A stretch of 64,000 bases of DNA from Prorocentrum cordatum (lineage: Eukaryota; Sar; Dinophyceae; Prorocentrales; Prorocentraceae), in assembly GCA_963575745.1 (NCBI GenBank), contig CAUYUJ010018471.1, positions 427,322 to 491,321 on the forward strand, given 5' to 3'. Shown in pieces: positions 29,791-64,000 of the stretch; within the stretch, counting starts at the first letter, position 1, and each line of letters begins with the position of its first letter. Position numbers and translations under genes: made by a program. Below the pieces are notes generated by a model. That model made no database searches. It saw only the letters and a list, made by a program, of their open reading frames with translations, and was not told the origin of the DNA.

Positions 29791-31290
29791 CGTCGGACGC
29801 AGGGTTTGGTTTCCAAGGGGCCCCTTTTCACTTCCTTGAAAAACTCTGCAAACCAATGCAACGACGGAGGCCGTCTACGGCACGAGCTTGCTTTCACTAC
29901 ACCATGTGGACTGCCAACAAAAACCTCATCTAAATGGTCGGAGATCCCAAGAAACGCACCATCTACACATTAGTCGTCTAGCTTGTTTAGTTTGCCTTTG
30001 CTGCCAACGGCTGGCAAAAACTAAAAAAACGCGAGCCCACCGAACTGCGGCAACGCCTTCAAATACCGCTTCCCCTCAGACGCTCGCACGGCGCACCGCC
30101 GTCTGTGCCTACCTGGCACCTGTTCAACACACGCGAAGCAAAACACACAAGCCACGGCAAAACTGGATAATCTGAGGACATGGTCCATTCAACATTCGTT
30201 TCGAGAGCATCTTTCGGTGTACGGATGAAGCCCGACATCGTTTAAGCGAACGTTCAACAACACCGCTTGCTTGCCTGATGGTCTCCAACGGGACCCGTTG
30301 CGAATACGACCTGGTGCGACTGGTCAAGAACGGCCGGCTCTTGGTCATATTTAAAAACAAAATTTTGGTAGCCTAGGTGGTTGAAGACATCAAAAAGACA
30401 CATCACCGCGTACGAATGAGTCCGTCCTTGTACTACTCGACAACGACGACAACCTGACTCCTGATCTGCACACGCTGACACGTGAAGGTGGGATGATCAC
30501 TTTGACCAAGAAAGAAATTGTCAATCGAAATGACATTGACTAAGCGAACTCTGTCTGATGCGACCCTGCGGTTCGAGCGTTCCCGCGCCCTCGCACGCAG
30601 TGGGCACCAAGACCGGCACTGACAGTGGTAACTGTTTTCGTGGTCGATGATCTCTCGACGCGCTGGTTCGCTTGGGTTCAAGACTTTAGGTAAAACCCGA
30701 ACTTCGTCGGAGACGCGGGGTGATCCAAATTCAGGTTCCGGAGGTGCAACATCTAACTCTGGACGGTTTACCCAATCTTCTTGGTCGTCCACCGGCGCGA
30801 CTGCTGTCGGAGGCGGGGGTGCTCCTCTGACGCGTTGAGATTTCGAAATTTCGTCCGGATGCCATTGGGCACTGCCCGTGTTGCTCTCTACCTCCACGCT
30901 GTCATCAGCAGCAACTGGGTCAAGATTCTCATCAAGAGTTGGGTCGCGCGCACAGCCCAATGTGAAACTACATGTTTGCCATTTGGGAGGTCTTACGCCT
31001 TTCTCGGCTGCCGTCAAGAAAACTCTGGAAGCACTGCCAGGGCCCCCAGAACCGCTATCGATGGCAGATGGGGGGTCCGCTTTCACTTTAGAACCTGATG
31101 GCAAAATCTGAACCTCCATGACGTACATGTTATTATTCCTGTCGAAAGGTGTCTTGCTACGCGTGCTGACGTCGTAAATGAAATCTTGTCTCGGGAAAAA
31201 ACACAACCAACTTGTCCTGATCACAAATGTCTGGCACAGACATTCAAGGTTTACGAACATCTGTGACACGAGATTGCAAAGATCACTGTT
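29700..31290 (-). pseudogene. Copia protease end and integrase (broken)
   Basis: Around 31.28-31.15 kb the segments VTDVRKP and MSVPDICDQDKLVVFFPR resemble the end of the retropepsin region, and NNNMYVMEV follows. After an acidic linker comes HCQCRSWCPL, the degenerate zinc-binding lead-in, then VNVISIDNFFLG and NFVFKYDQEPAV of the integrase core. A shift later come YPVLPWLVCFASRVLN and DGGAPCERLRGSG, both typical of dinoflagellate copia integrase ends. A protease catalytic DSG was not securely found. Stops and frameshifts at several points exclude function. Confidence 0.75.
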
Positions 31291-32099
31291 TGTTGTTTTT
31301 GTCGAGGTCCTTTAGTTTCTGGCTCCGTTCGTCTGGAATATTCGTGCCACATGCGCCCCTGTAGTCCTGGCCGTTTGGTGGGCCATGGTATCTTTTCACT
31401 TTGCCGCACACACAAGCAAACCTACGCGGAATTACTCGCACACACGCTCTGGAATCCAGTTTTGCCTTCAACGTTCCGAGGAATTTCGTTTTAGGGCACC
31501 GTCGTTTGGAGTGTTCCGACGCAAGTGACTCGATGGACAGACTATCTTTGTCGTCTGATTCTATCTGGAAATACTCAGTGCCAGAAAGAACTGGATGAGC
31601 AGAGGCAACAGTAAACCCAGCAGCTTTCACTGAGGCATTTTTCGGCTTCACCGTCTCCGCGGGATTTACCGCCAATACAAACTGTTTGCTGAATGCCTCG
31701 TCCAACACATCGTAAACAAATAAGAACCCTGGTTGGTAGACGCCGTGCGCAGATCCGAACTCGGATTGTCCAGCACCGCCAGAACCAACCCGTCGAATTC
31801 AATTTCGTCCGCCTGCGGCTCAGGCTCACCTACAAGCTTTTCGCAAATCGCGTTCGACATGTCGATTTGCAGCTCGCGCGCGGAAAGAGGCTTCCTATCA
31901 CGACAGTGTCATGCTTTGTGTCCCCATGTCCCGCATGAATTGTACGAACAATTGTACTGGGCATTGTTGTTCCAAATGCCGGAGGATGGCCCAGGAAGGC
32001 CAGAACCCCTGTTGTTTGTTGGGCTGCCGGTCCAAATCCACGAGTTTTCCGGCTGCCTGTTTTGCCGGTTTGGCCCCTTTCCGTCAGCGCCGCCTGAGT

Positions 32100-33168
32100 T
32101 TGAGGCGCCACCGTAGCCTTTGCCGCCTCCTTGGCCTTTCCCAAAGCCCTTTTTGCCGTGGATTGTTCCTACCCGTTTGCCGCCTTTGCTGCCTCCTGTG
32201 CCTCCACCTTTACCGCCCTTGCCAGTGCCTTTCCACCAACAGTTCTCGCTCGAATGCCCCTTGCCGCCGCAGTGGGAGCATTTGCCTTTGGGGTCCTTAC
32301 CGCCTCTACGTATTATTAAAAACGTTCAGATCCATCCTTTCTTGGTTCGCAGAAAAGGAACTCTTACTCTCAAGATAAGAACCGATAGCTTGACGGATCT
32401 AAGCGTACGTCGCGCAGGAATCTGCATTCAAATACAAATAATCCTGCAACTTACCAGGGCACGTGCTAATCAAAACGGACGCTTTAGTATCATCGTTGAA
32501 CGGTTTCGATCCTGTTATGTGTTCGTATTCGCTTACTCGTTTCTCCCATTCCTCGATCGAGGACCGGAGCTCGGAAAACTGAGCCTGCGCCGGGTTCATC
32601 GAAGAGCGAATGATGTTGCAACGCCTCCTGGCTGACTGGGAAACGAATTATTTCACAAGTTTGCGCCAGGCTTCACAGCCGGAGCCTTCATCCACATTCT
32701 TGACAATGTCTGAAGTAGAACCCGCTACCAAAGAAGCTAAAGCTGTGTAAACGTTATTGCTCATGCTGTATAGTTCTGCTTCTGATACACCGACAAGGGA
32801 AAGAACTAGATCGTCCATCGCGTTGAGGTCTGTCGCCTGTGAGGCTGACCAAGCACAAGCTGTACGTACATGAGTGTGCACAGATGACAAGTGCTTCTGG
32901 AATTTGACGGAGAACGTGGGCAACTCGGACCTTTCAGATTTGAACGCGACTGGTTTTCCCGATTTGTTTCGAAGCGATTCGTTCAGAGCCTCTCGATGAG
33001 AAGTTGTCTTCGATGTGTTCCCGCAACTCGTCAACTCTTGTCTTGTGTTTTATGTCCTTCTCCCTGGATGTTTGTTGCAACGCGCTAAACTGGCACTTTC
33101 GCAAGGTTCTCTGTCACAACTTGCAGCTGCTGGAGCGCTGCATTCAACTGTTCTGCTGTTGCCGCCAT
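32100..33168 (-). pseudogene. Copia gag with CCHC zinc knuckle (broken)
   Basis: It starts at an ATG (33168) with MAATAEQLNAALQQLQ and hits a stop after about 27 codons. The frame then shifts. The segment 33034-32648 has the gag-like stretch ending CEAWRKLVK, and 32599-32399 contains EWEKRVSEYEHITG followed by DDTKASVLISTCPGKLQDYL. At about 32.28-32.25 kb a CSHCGGKGHSSENC knuckle (CX2CX4HX4C) is followed by a Gly/Lys-rich basic tail. The gene would have encoded the structural protein. At least two frameshifts and one stop separate the parts. Confidence 0.8.
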
Positions 33169-33264
33169 CTTGGATTGGGCAGTCCTCGGATTCAATTCGC
33201 ACAGATCGGAAACGAAATCCCAGAGGTCCTACTGAGGAGAACGCTACGCTACCATGAGAAATAT

Positions 33265-33366
33265 GTATGCTTGCTGAGACTTACTAAAAGACTGCGGAAC
33301 GATGCAACTGCTGCTACTCCCTACAACTGCTGCTACCGACATTCCTAGTCACTAGAATGCTCGACA
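33265..33366 (-). repeat. Copia 5' LTR (about 100 bp)
   Basis: On the minus strand it begins TGTCGAGCATTCTAGTGACT and shares about 80 bp with 26625-26742, including GTAGCAGCAGTTG and GCATCGTT-CGCAG. TGGTAGCGTAGCG just inside is a possible primer-binding site. Confidence 0.75.
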
Positions 33367-34220
33367 ATACACATACACATATACAAATACGTATACATAT
33401 ACCTGTACATATACATATGCATATGCATATGCATAGACATATATATATATATATATATATTCACATGCATGTGCATATGCAAATGCATGTTCGCATACAT
33501 ATACATATACACATGCGTATACTGCTCAATTGTCCTGTACATGTGCATATACACCTACATATACATACACAGGAGTATGCATTCCCAGTTGCATATACAT
33601 ATGCATGTATACCTACATATGCATATGCATATGCGTATACGTGTACAGATGCATATACCTAGAAATAGACATCGACGTGTACATATACATCAACATGCGC
33701 ATACCCACATACGTACACATACACGTGGATACGTGTACCCGTAGACATTTGTTCCATAAACATAGACATCGGCACACACACACATACACGTATACATATA
33801 CAAATACATATACCCTGTACATATACATACACCGATGGTCCTGCACAGACATGAAGATGTACACATTACTGAATTCAACCATCAAACTACACATGTGCAT
33901 TTACATATATGTCTACACCGTACATGCATGCCTCTATATACACACGCCCACATGCATGTGTACACATACATGCAGACATGTATAACACATAGCTACGTGT
34001 AGTCATACATGCGTAGATGCGCACATGCATACATACATACACACACAAATACGTACAAACACCTACATACATACACATATGCGTACACACATACATACAT
34101 ACATATATACATACATACGTACACACATACGTACATATATACATACATACATACATACATACATACATACATACAGACAGACAGACCGACAGACAGACAG
34201 ACAGACAGACATACATCTAT
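33367..34220. repeat. ACATAC/ACATAT/ACAG array, right of the copia element
   Basis: About 850 bp, ending in ACATACAT and ACAGACAG runs. Confidence 0.95.
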
Positions 34221-34221
34221 A

Positions 34222-34750
34222 CATACACATGGGCGGCGACCATAAACGGGTGGTACGCAATTATACATAGCAACTCTACGCCGAGGATACCGTGGGCCAC
34301 CAGCGTGGCACAGCGCGTGGAGAAGAGGGCGCCTACGCGCGACCTTACGCGGGCAGCTACGCGCGAATGTCGGCGCAGTCGACCCCGTTTTCTCCCGTCG
34401 CTCACGTGAGTATATATGCACGCACACACACACACACACACACACTGCTTGGCGTCGCGGCCACGCGCGCGGCAGCGCGGCGTACAACACATGGATGTGT
34501 AGGTATGTGGGTGTGTATATACATATATATATGGAGCTAAATGCTCGACATCGGCGCTGTTCGCAGAGGCAAGAGCGGGGACCACCATGGTTTGGGACCC
34601 CTCCGGGCGGAACTCGGCGGGTACCCCCAGAACGCCGACCGCAGCACTCCGAACATCGCGGACTCAAACGACACCTGGGCTAACGCCCATTTACGTCGAA
34701 CAGAATCCGTCATACTCTGTTTTTCGACGCGAGGGGGTCTGGGTCGTCCC
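34222..34750. other. CA run (34425-34445) and unassigned DNA
   Basis: No coding family recognised. Confidence 0.4.
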
Positions 34751-34759
34751 ACGGCGCGG

Positions 34760-34947
34760 TTCGGCTATACGCAAAGAGTGACCCTGGGTAAGAGTGACCT
34801 TTGGTGCGCGGCTTTGGGGGGGCCGCGGGGAGGCCAAATCCAGGCGCGCTAGCCGCTGCTACTGCTTCGTTTTCAGCCATCTGAGGGCCCATCTGTGCCC
34901 GCACCGAAGGTCACTCCGGCGAAAGGTCACTCTTACGTCTAGTCGAA
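34760..34947. mobile_element. Family C element, 188 bp, 8-bp target duplication CGGCGCGG
   Basis: CGGCGCGG at 34752-34759 and 34948-34955. The ends are TTCGGCTATACG and CGTCTAGTCGAA. Confidence 0.9.
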
Positions 34948-35109
34948 CGGCGCGGTCCTCCATCCCGCCGCGTCGCCCGAGTGCTCCCAGAGGAACTCCA
35001 GCGGCCGGTCCGACAGGGACGGCTCGGCGGGCTCGGGCTCGGCCCATCCGGCGACGGGCTCGGGGAGGCCGAACAGAGATGGGGCGCTCATGGAGGGAGG
35101 GGGGTAGGA

Positions 35110-35268
35110 TTAGGCCGGGCCTGTCCCCCTACAGGGGGATTTTGGACGAAAAATAAGAGATACTCCAAAAATGCTCCCAAAAAGCCCAAAAATGATCAAA
35201 AAATAGTCCACAGACTATTTTTGACTATGTTTGAATATTCCCCCTGTAGAGGGACAGGCCCGACTGAA
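35110..35268. mobile_element. Family B MITE, 8-bp target duplication GGGTAGGA
   Basis: GGGTAGGA at 35102-35109 and 35269-35276 flanks TTAGGCCGGGCCTGTCC ... GGACAGGCCCGACTGAA. Confidence 0.95.
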
Positions 35269-35304
35269 GGGTAGGAGAAGACGGAGCTCAGACCTCCTCG
35301 TGTC

Positions 35305-35530
35305 GTTTGGGGATCCCAAGAAACATTGCGGTGACCGACCGTGTGGTGGCCTCGAAATCCCAGGAGACCTCACCGCACGGTCCGTCAACCCACATTCTCG
35401 GGACCTTGGAGGCACCAGTCGCCTGAGACATCCCCAGAGAACGACCCAAATCCCAAAACAGTGCGGTGACCCCAGGTCACCACTCACTCACCCCACGGTG
35501 TGGTCACCGCACCGCTTGGGGACCTCCGAG
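35305..35530. mobile_element. Family G inverted-repeat element
   Basis: GCGGTGACCGACCGTGTGGT start and GTGTGGTCACCGCACCGCTT end. Confidence 0.85.
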
Positions 35531-35639
35531 TCGGGACAACATCACGATTTGACAGTTTTCGAAGCTCCTCAGGATGGAAAGCCGGTGCTGGGGAAGGGGT
35601 CGAGACCTCTGGTGGATCACGTTGTGAAGCATGCTCTAG

Positions 35640-35692
35640 GAAGGAGGAAGAGGAGGAGGAGGAGGAGGAGGAGGAGGAGGAGGAGAAGGAGG
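35640..35692. repeat. GGA run next to a partial family I end
   Basis: 35530-35640 resembles the inverted I core (CTGGGGAAGGGGTCGAGACC); a GGA run follows. Confidence 0.75.
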
Positions 35693-36539
35693 ACGGCCTC
35701 GGCTTGAGCCACTGGTGGGCGCGCGAGGGCGAAATGCAGGCGAATCTCTGGTCGGGGCCAATGTCGAAGTGAGACTGAATGCGTTTGGATGTCCGGCCCC
35801 GGGACCTCCACCTGGGCGAGTCCTGGGATCTACTGGACTCTTTCTTGAGGGGCCTCTAACGGTCCTGTGGCCCTCACTCAATGCATCCAGCTGCTCATCA
35901 GGGGAGCCAAAACGCCCAAGCACTCTCGGACATGTGCCCAGGTGATGCCTGGCATGCACCAGGGGCCCAAACCGGCTCCCGCACCGCCCAGATAGATACA
36001 AAGTGCTCCTCTGCTTCACCACAGCTCGCCGGCGTCCCACTCCTGTCGCCCTAGATGAATTCCGGGGGCTCCCGCACGGCCAAGGAGGCCCAAGAGAGCC
36101 CCGGAGACGAGCCCTGGAGGCCTCCCAGACGGGCCCAAGAGGACTGCCGAACAAGAGGGGCCCCAGATGGCACACGACAGGGCCCAGAGGGCCCTGAATG
36201 GGCCCAGGCAGCTCCCAGGAGGCCTGTGAAGGCCCCTGACCGCCAAAAATACTTGCGTATACGGCTTGAAGTGCTGCCACTGTTGACCCGCAAGGTCTAG
36301 ATTCTGGATGGCTCCGAAGCTGGCCGGGGGTTCCTGCAAACATCCTCAGCAGAACGGTCGCCTCCCTATCCTTCCCACTCCCACTCCTCTTCCCTTACTC
36401 GCTCACCCCCAATCCCCAGTGTCCCACCTCCACCTCCTTCTCCCTCTCCATCCTCAAATTCCTCTCTGGACGTATTAAATTCCTGTTGGTGCACACACTC
36501 CAATCCAGATCGGCTGACCAGAAAGAACGCAGACAGCAC

Positions 36540-36885
36540 TCTTCCTCCTCATCCTCCTCATCCCCCTCTCCTTCCTCATCAGGCATCCTCCTATCCCTCT
36601 TATGGCCCTTCCCCATCTATCTCCGACTGGTGCCTCTTCCACCTCCTCTTCCTCCTCCTCCTCCACCTCTTCCTCCTCTCCTTCTTCTGCCCCCTCCCTC
36701 TTGCCGTCCTCCTCAGGACAACACCGATTGGTCTCCTATCTCAGTCCATCCCTCCACTTCAGGCCACCTAGTCCTCCCCCTTCCCTTCCTCCACCCTGCG
36801 TCTGCTCCTCAGGCAAACTCCTCCTCCTCCTCCTCCTCCTCCTCCTCCTCCTCCTCCTCCTCCTCCTCCTCCTCCTCCTGGTGGG
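36540..36885. repeat. CCT/CTC-rich tract
   Basis: Interrupted CCTCC repeats and a pure CTC run at 36818-36880. Confidence 0.9.
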
Positions 36886-37147
36886 TGCCTCTCCCCCCTG
36901 CTGCCTCCTCCCCCTCCCGCTCCCACTGTGGGTCCTGAGGTCGAGATTGGCGCTCCTCCCAAGGACGACAAGCAAGGAAGCGGCGCCCACCAGCGGGCCG
37001 AACTTGAAGGAATGTGGGCGTGCAAGCTCTGCCGAATGAGAGCTCCCACGGAGGCCACCACGGCCCGACGGGTAAGCAGAAGTATCTATGTGTGCTACTG
37101 CCTTTCTCGCAACTCGCCGAGAACAGGAATCGGCACAGCATACGGAT

Positions 37148-37430
37148 CGTGCGTGCGTGCGTGCGTGCGTGCGTGCATGTGTGTGGTTGTGTGCTCGTGT
37201 GCTTGTGTGTTTGTGTGCTGTGTGGTTGTTTGTGTGTGTGCTTGTGCTTGTGTTTGTGCTTGTGTGCGTGTGTGTTTGTGAGTGTCGTGTGTTGTGTGTG
37301 TGTGTTCTTGTGTGTGTTGTGTGTTTGTGTGTTTGTGTGTTTGTGTGTTTGTGTGCTTGTGTGTTTGTGGGGTTGTGTATGTGTGTGCTTGTGTGTGCGT
37401 GTGTTCGATGTGTCCTTGTGTGCTGGTGGT
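37148..37430. repeat. TGTG/GTGCGTG array
   Basis: GTGC and GTGTTTGTGT-type repeats. Confidence 0.95.
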
Positions 37431-37699
37431 GTGGAGCTTACAAGAAATTCTTTACGACGTTGCCACGGCGTTCATAGACGAGTGCATTGGCCACCCTCCC
37501 AACAATAACAAGCTAGTGGCTCTACACTGCTTTAAGAAATGCCGCGATGCGCAGCAAACCCTGTTTCGCCGCCCATCACTCTGGATCTGATAATCAGAAA
37601 AGCGCGCAGCGTCGGGGGGTTCAACCACTACATAAGGCGATAATGCAAGGATACCACTCAGTAAGATGGTCTGATCCCTCCTCGCCCTCCTTTTCCTCC

Positions 37700-38400
37700 A
37701 TCCCTGTTTTCCCCAATGAATGTTTACACTGAGTGGTCCTAGCGGACATAGAAGAGATCGGCGAAAGTAGCCGGCCGATTTCGGTGGGCGGCTCTCGGTG
37801 GGCGGCTGTCGGTGGGCGACCCCTCTCTCTCTCTCTCTTTTTCCCTCTCTTTTTCTGATGCTGATGCTTTTTCTCAGTGTTATGATCTCTCACTCTCTCT
37901 TATTCCCCTCTCTCTCTTGGGGGCTCTTTCCGGGCCGTTGTGGGGACGTGTTGTGGCCCTCTTGAATCATCGAGGGGCCCTCTCAGGCCATCGAGGGTAC
38001 CTTCGGAGGCCCGCCTGGGTCATTTTGGACCCCTCGTGCGCCGTCTTCGGGCAATAATATTGGAGACCTCATAAGCGATTTTGAGCCGACGGATGCCCGA
38101 AACGGCGAGGATGCCACAACCCCTCCAACGCGCAAGGGCAATCAATGAGCTAGCCTCTTAGGGCCCTCTTGCGAAACTGCGGCCGCGCATGGTGCTTGCT
38201 AAACTTTCGGACCATCCACTGATTGGGGTTTCTCTGGTTTAATGTTACAAATCCGCCGACCCTGTCGGCGTGTGTGAAAGGTTTGTCCGTTTGAATCGTC
38301 GTGCCCGTCGCCGCTCCCCCCCATTTCCCTGGGACCTCCTCCTCAAGCGATCCGGTTTGGTTTAACGAGAATCAAACAACGTCGTAATTGATTCGAAGGG
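37700..38400. other. Unassigned DNA with a CT-rich patch
   Basis: CT run at 37821-37860. No gene family recognised. Confidence 0.4.
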
Positions 38401-38939
38401 AAGCCCCTCCCTTTGATCCATTCCCTGGCCGGCAGGGGGGGGGTCCCAAAGGGGGGTCCCGGGGGAGGGCTCGGGGATGGGGTCCCAGTCCCAGGGGGGC
38501 ACCTGGAGTCGTTACCTCGCCCTCGAGGGGTCCCCCCTGTGAACATGGGGGCCAAGGGGGTCCCTTGTGGACAAGGGGAGATCAGGACACCTCCCTCCGC
38601 CTCCCCCGTGGACAAGGGGACCACCCTCCCCCCCCCTCCTCCAGGACTCCCCCACCCCAGGTTGTACCCTTCTGGCTCTTATCTGCTGCTGCGAGGTGCT
38701 ACGTGTTTTACAGAATGCCTCTAAGGGGCCTCAACTCTGCTGCGGAGCGGATCAAAATGGTCACGGAGCTTCCCGAGGAGCTCCCCAGGACGACCCCCAA
38801 CCGAGCCCAAAAGGTTACCAAACGAGCCGCAAGAAGGGCTCCAGAGCGTCAGCGTTGTCGTCGTCGTCGCCGCCGCCGCCGTCGTCGTCGCCGTCGTCGT
38901 CATCGTCGTCGTCGTCGTCGTCCCCCTTCAGGGTCGGCG

Positions 38940-39480
38940 GCACTGGCCGTAAGACCTTCCCGACATGTCCTCCCTGTCGCACCACTAGACATGTTGGTAG
39001 GGCGGGACGGGCGTTTCGCCTCAGGCTACCTCACCGTGTATGGCTCTGACACTTGAAAACGTGACTCTCGCAGGATGGAGGAGGGCTCCTCGTCAGAATG
39101 TGGCTCTCGCATTGGCGGCGCGCACATTCGTCTTACAAGTTTGCAACAGCTTCAAGGGTTCGCATGGCTGAAGTCCCAGGAATGTCGTTCTGGCACGAGT
39201 TAGACTTGCCAGGATGTAACAGTCACATTAATTCGCGGGCCTGAAGTCACAGGAATTGTTCTGGCACGATTGCCGGCTGTCAGGCCACAACAAACACGTC
39301 GACTCGCAGCGTTGAGGTCCCAGGAATGTTTAGTCGGCACGAATGAGGATTCTCAAAAGGCTGTCTTCCGATGCGGCACTTCCCACACTGAAGGTAAACT
39401 GTTGCAGGGACCTGTAAAGAGGGAACTTGGAGGAAAGCATCATAATAAACTCATTCATGCGCCTTGGGTCTACGTTTGTC
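38940..39480 (+). repeat. Family N repeat, copy 1, ending in a CCT array
   Basis: Shares GGGCGTTTCGCCTSAG, AATGTGGCTCTCGC, GTTGARGTCCCAGGAATG, GGGACCTRYRAAGA and GATGCGYCTTGGG-type landmarks with 57.95-59.06 kb, in the same order. The CCT array follows at 39486-39560. Confidence 0.85.
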
Positions 39481-40027
39481 CTCTTCTTCCTCCTCCTCCT
39501 CCTCCTCCTCCTCCTCCTCCTCCTCCTCCTCCTCCTCCTCCTCCTCCTCCTCCTCCTCCTCCCTTCCCCCATTTTCTGCTTCCCCAGCTACCCGCTACCC
39601 CCCTCCAGTCCTTCCCGCGTCAGGTAGCCGGCGGGGGCCGCAGAGGCGCAAGCGGGGGGCTCGGGGGGGCGGGCGGGCCCCGGTCGTAGAACAACTCTGC
39701 GAGCGGGTCCACCTGGCGGCGGGAAAGGGGGGATGGCGGCAAGGATGACGTCGCGGGGATGGTGATGGGGACGAGTACGAGGATCACGGGGATGACCAGG
39801 CGCGCGGGCAGTCATAGTAGGGGTCAAAAATCTCCCTCATAATGACCACCCCGACACGCGAAGACGTTTAGCAAACGCGCCCAAAGAAGGAATCGAACAG
39901 GACAGAGCTGTTCAGTAAACGCCCAGGGCCGTTTAGTAAACGCCGATGATCGGGTCCGGGTGGTTGTTTCCTCCCTTGGACATAGGGTAGAAAATTAGGA
40001 TCAGCACGTCGGCGACGAGCAAGGAAA

Positions 40028-40075
40028 GGGGAGGAGGAGGAGGAGGAGGAGGAGGAGGAGGAGGAGGAAGGAGGA
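40028..40075. repeat. GGA run
   Basis: Pure GGA run of about 45 bp. Confidence 0.95.
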
Positions 40076-40428
40076 AGACGGGGCGGTAGAGGCAGGAAGG
40101 GGAGAAGGGAAGCGGAAGAGGGGGAGGACAAGCAGAAGGGAGTCCCTAGCATCTCCTCGCGGTCGCCACACCAATCTTCGAGAGGGTACCTGAGAGCGCG
40201 CGCTGCTTGGAACGCCCTACGAGGTGCTCGCACGTTCATGCAGAACGCCACTGCGGCTGATGTGGGAACTGAGCCGAAGCAGGCCTTCCGATGCTGCAAC
40301 TTGGGGAGTGGGGAGGGGTCGGCATCTCAATTCCTGGATATCAGGCCCTCGATGTTTCGACCACAGGGGTAAACCTGCAATCTCGCGAAAGGGCATCAAT
40401 AAAACGACGCGAAGATCGGGACAAAATC

Positions 40429-40559
40429 GGATCGGGATAACTCGAAGTCTCTGAGAGTCGGCGGGTTTGGAGGATGTATTGGGCGCCGCGGCCGCTCCAG
40501 AGCGTTCCGGCACGCTCTGAGAGCGCTCCGGAACGCTCTGGAGCGATTTATCCCGATCC
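40429..40559. mobile_element. Inverted-repeat element R with internal palindrome
   Basis: GGATCGGGATAA and TTATCCCGATCC at the ends. GCTCCAGAGCGTTCCGG (40494-40510) pairs perfectly with 40528-40544. Confidence 0.75.
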
Positions 40560-40867
40560 TAACCCTGTTTAAATCAAACCTCCATCAGCCAATCAATGTA
40601 GGTCTGAACCGGCCTTCCGACCAGAATGCCAAGTCCATTGCTGCGGCGGGGGGGCCAAGAGAAGCTTACAAAGCCTGGGCAACTTTCGGCCGAACTCTTG
40701 CGCAAACGCTGGGACTGGCATGCACGTATGACCCCATGGCATGTGCAGGAGGCTTGAGTCGAAACTGGGACACGGTTCCGGGAAAATGCTGCAGAAGCAG
40801 CTGGCCAAAGCGAGCTGGCGCAAGTGTGCCCCGCACTCGTCGCTGGAACAACGGCCCAAAGGCAAGC

Positions 40868-63633
<22,766 letters not shown>

Positions 63634-63727
63634 CTGCGCGGCCGGCGGGGCCGAAGACTCCCCGCCCCTCTCGGGCGGCTGCCCTCCCACAGAAGGCCCT
63701 GACAGCCTCGCGATGAGGAGGAGCAAA

Positions 63728-64000
63728 TGATCCTCCTCCTCCTCCTCCTCCTCCTCCTCCCTCCTCCTCCTCTCCTCCCCTCCCTCCTCCTTCCTCCTCC
63801 TCCTCCTCCTCTCCCCTCCTCCTCATCCCTCCTCCTCCTCTCTCCTCCTCCTCCCCCCTACTCCTCCTCCTCCTCCTCCTCCCTCCTCCTCCTCCTCCTT
63901 CCTCCTCCTCCCTTTTATCCTCCTCCTCCCCCCTCCCTCCCTCCCTTCCCCCCCTCCCTCCCTCCCCCCCCGTCCCCTTCCCTCCCCCCGCCCTCCCTCC
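63728..64000. repeat. CTC/CCT array to the window end
   Basis: CTC, CCT and CCC runs. On the minus strand it lies upstream of the 63.6-kb exon. Confidence 0.95.

Larger units (their letters stand above)
26625..33366 (-). mobile_element. Degenerate Ty1/copia LTR retrotransposon (dinoflagellate type), about 6.7 kb
   Basis: Short LTR-like direct repeats lie at both ends, and between them on the minus strand are recognisable gag with a CCHC knuckle, protease region, integrase, reverse transcriptase and RNase H, in that order. The INT-before-RT order defines Ty1/copia. The frame is broken by several frameshifts and stops, so the copy is dead. The base composition is clearly less GC-rich than the surroundings and free of trinucleotide arrays. 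It sits between two ACATAC arrays, so the insertion target was probably such an array and the target duplication cannot be resolved. Confidence 0.9.

Noticed and set aside
35700-35800. Minus-strand stretch with FDIGPDQRFACISPSRAH as a further glycosyltransferase exon
   Set aside because: Position fits, but no motif of the family could be matched and the splice sites are weak.
36930-37073. Plus-strand frame with MWACKLCRMRAP followed by a GTAAGC donor-like site
   Set aside because: Suggestive of an exon with a C-x-x-C motif, but no partner exon or family could be found.
37432-37590. Plus-strand frame with EILYDVATAFIDECIGHPP
   Set aside because: Balanced composition, but short, after a TG array, and no family recognised.

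Overview
The window looks like nuclear DNA of a dinoflagellate. The signs are high GC, very long trinucleotide arrays, dense families of short inverted-repeat elements, a Ty1/copia element of the dinoflagellate type, and genes cut into very small exons joined mainly by GC-AG introns. High GC and repeat load would fit a large-genome species such as Prorocentrum, but the species is inferred, not shown. No rRNA, tRNA, CRISPR array or bacterial-style operon was recognised.

Two host genes can be assembled by eye, both on the minus strand. (1) An AlkB-like 2-oxoglutarate/Fe(II) dioxygenase runs from about 23.5 kb down to 9.8 kb in at least seven exons of 43 to about 250 bp. The exons are in phase and together carry the HxD, distal His and C-terminal Arg signatures. 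(2) A GT-A (family 2-like) glycosyltransferase runs from 63.6 kb down to at least 40.9 kb. Its exons carry an N-terminal helix, an ELVVVDTG strand, a GLKRN motif, the FDDDDLYAP metal-binding motif and an AVTLSSWFVFD segment. Both genes have incomplete ends and some exons were not found.

Layout: 0.4-0.9 kb GTC array; 2.4-3.4 kb a 77-bp satellite inside a dispersed repeat; 3.6-7.3 kb remains of a non-LTR retrotransposon (RT and RNase H, minus strand) interrupted by a 12-bp minisatellite; 8-24 kb the AlkB-like gene, whose introns hold more than a dozen inverted-repeat element families; 24-26 kb minisatellites; 26.6-33.4 kb a degenerate Ty1/copia retrotransposon between ACATAC arrays; 34-40 kb dispersed repeats; 40.9-63.6 kb the glycosyltransferase gene, whose introns contain a 77-bp-type satellite in inverted orientation, a 100-N gap, a 2.2-kb CAT array, and GGA, CA and GGAGGC arrays; 63.7-64 kb a CTC array.

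The main biological interest is the link between small inverted-repeat elements and introns. One AlkB intron (203 bp) has non-canonical ends and is essentially one such element, and several other splice sites lie within about 20 nt of an element end. Several families have clear target-site duplications (8 bp for families B and C, 5 bp for H), nested insertions and one paralogous empty site. A short exon of the glycosyltransferase is present in two phase-compatible copies. Letters A-X are local labels for the repeat families.
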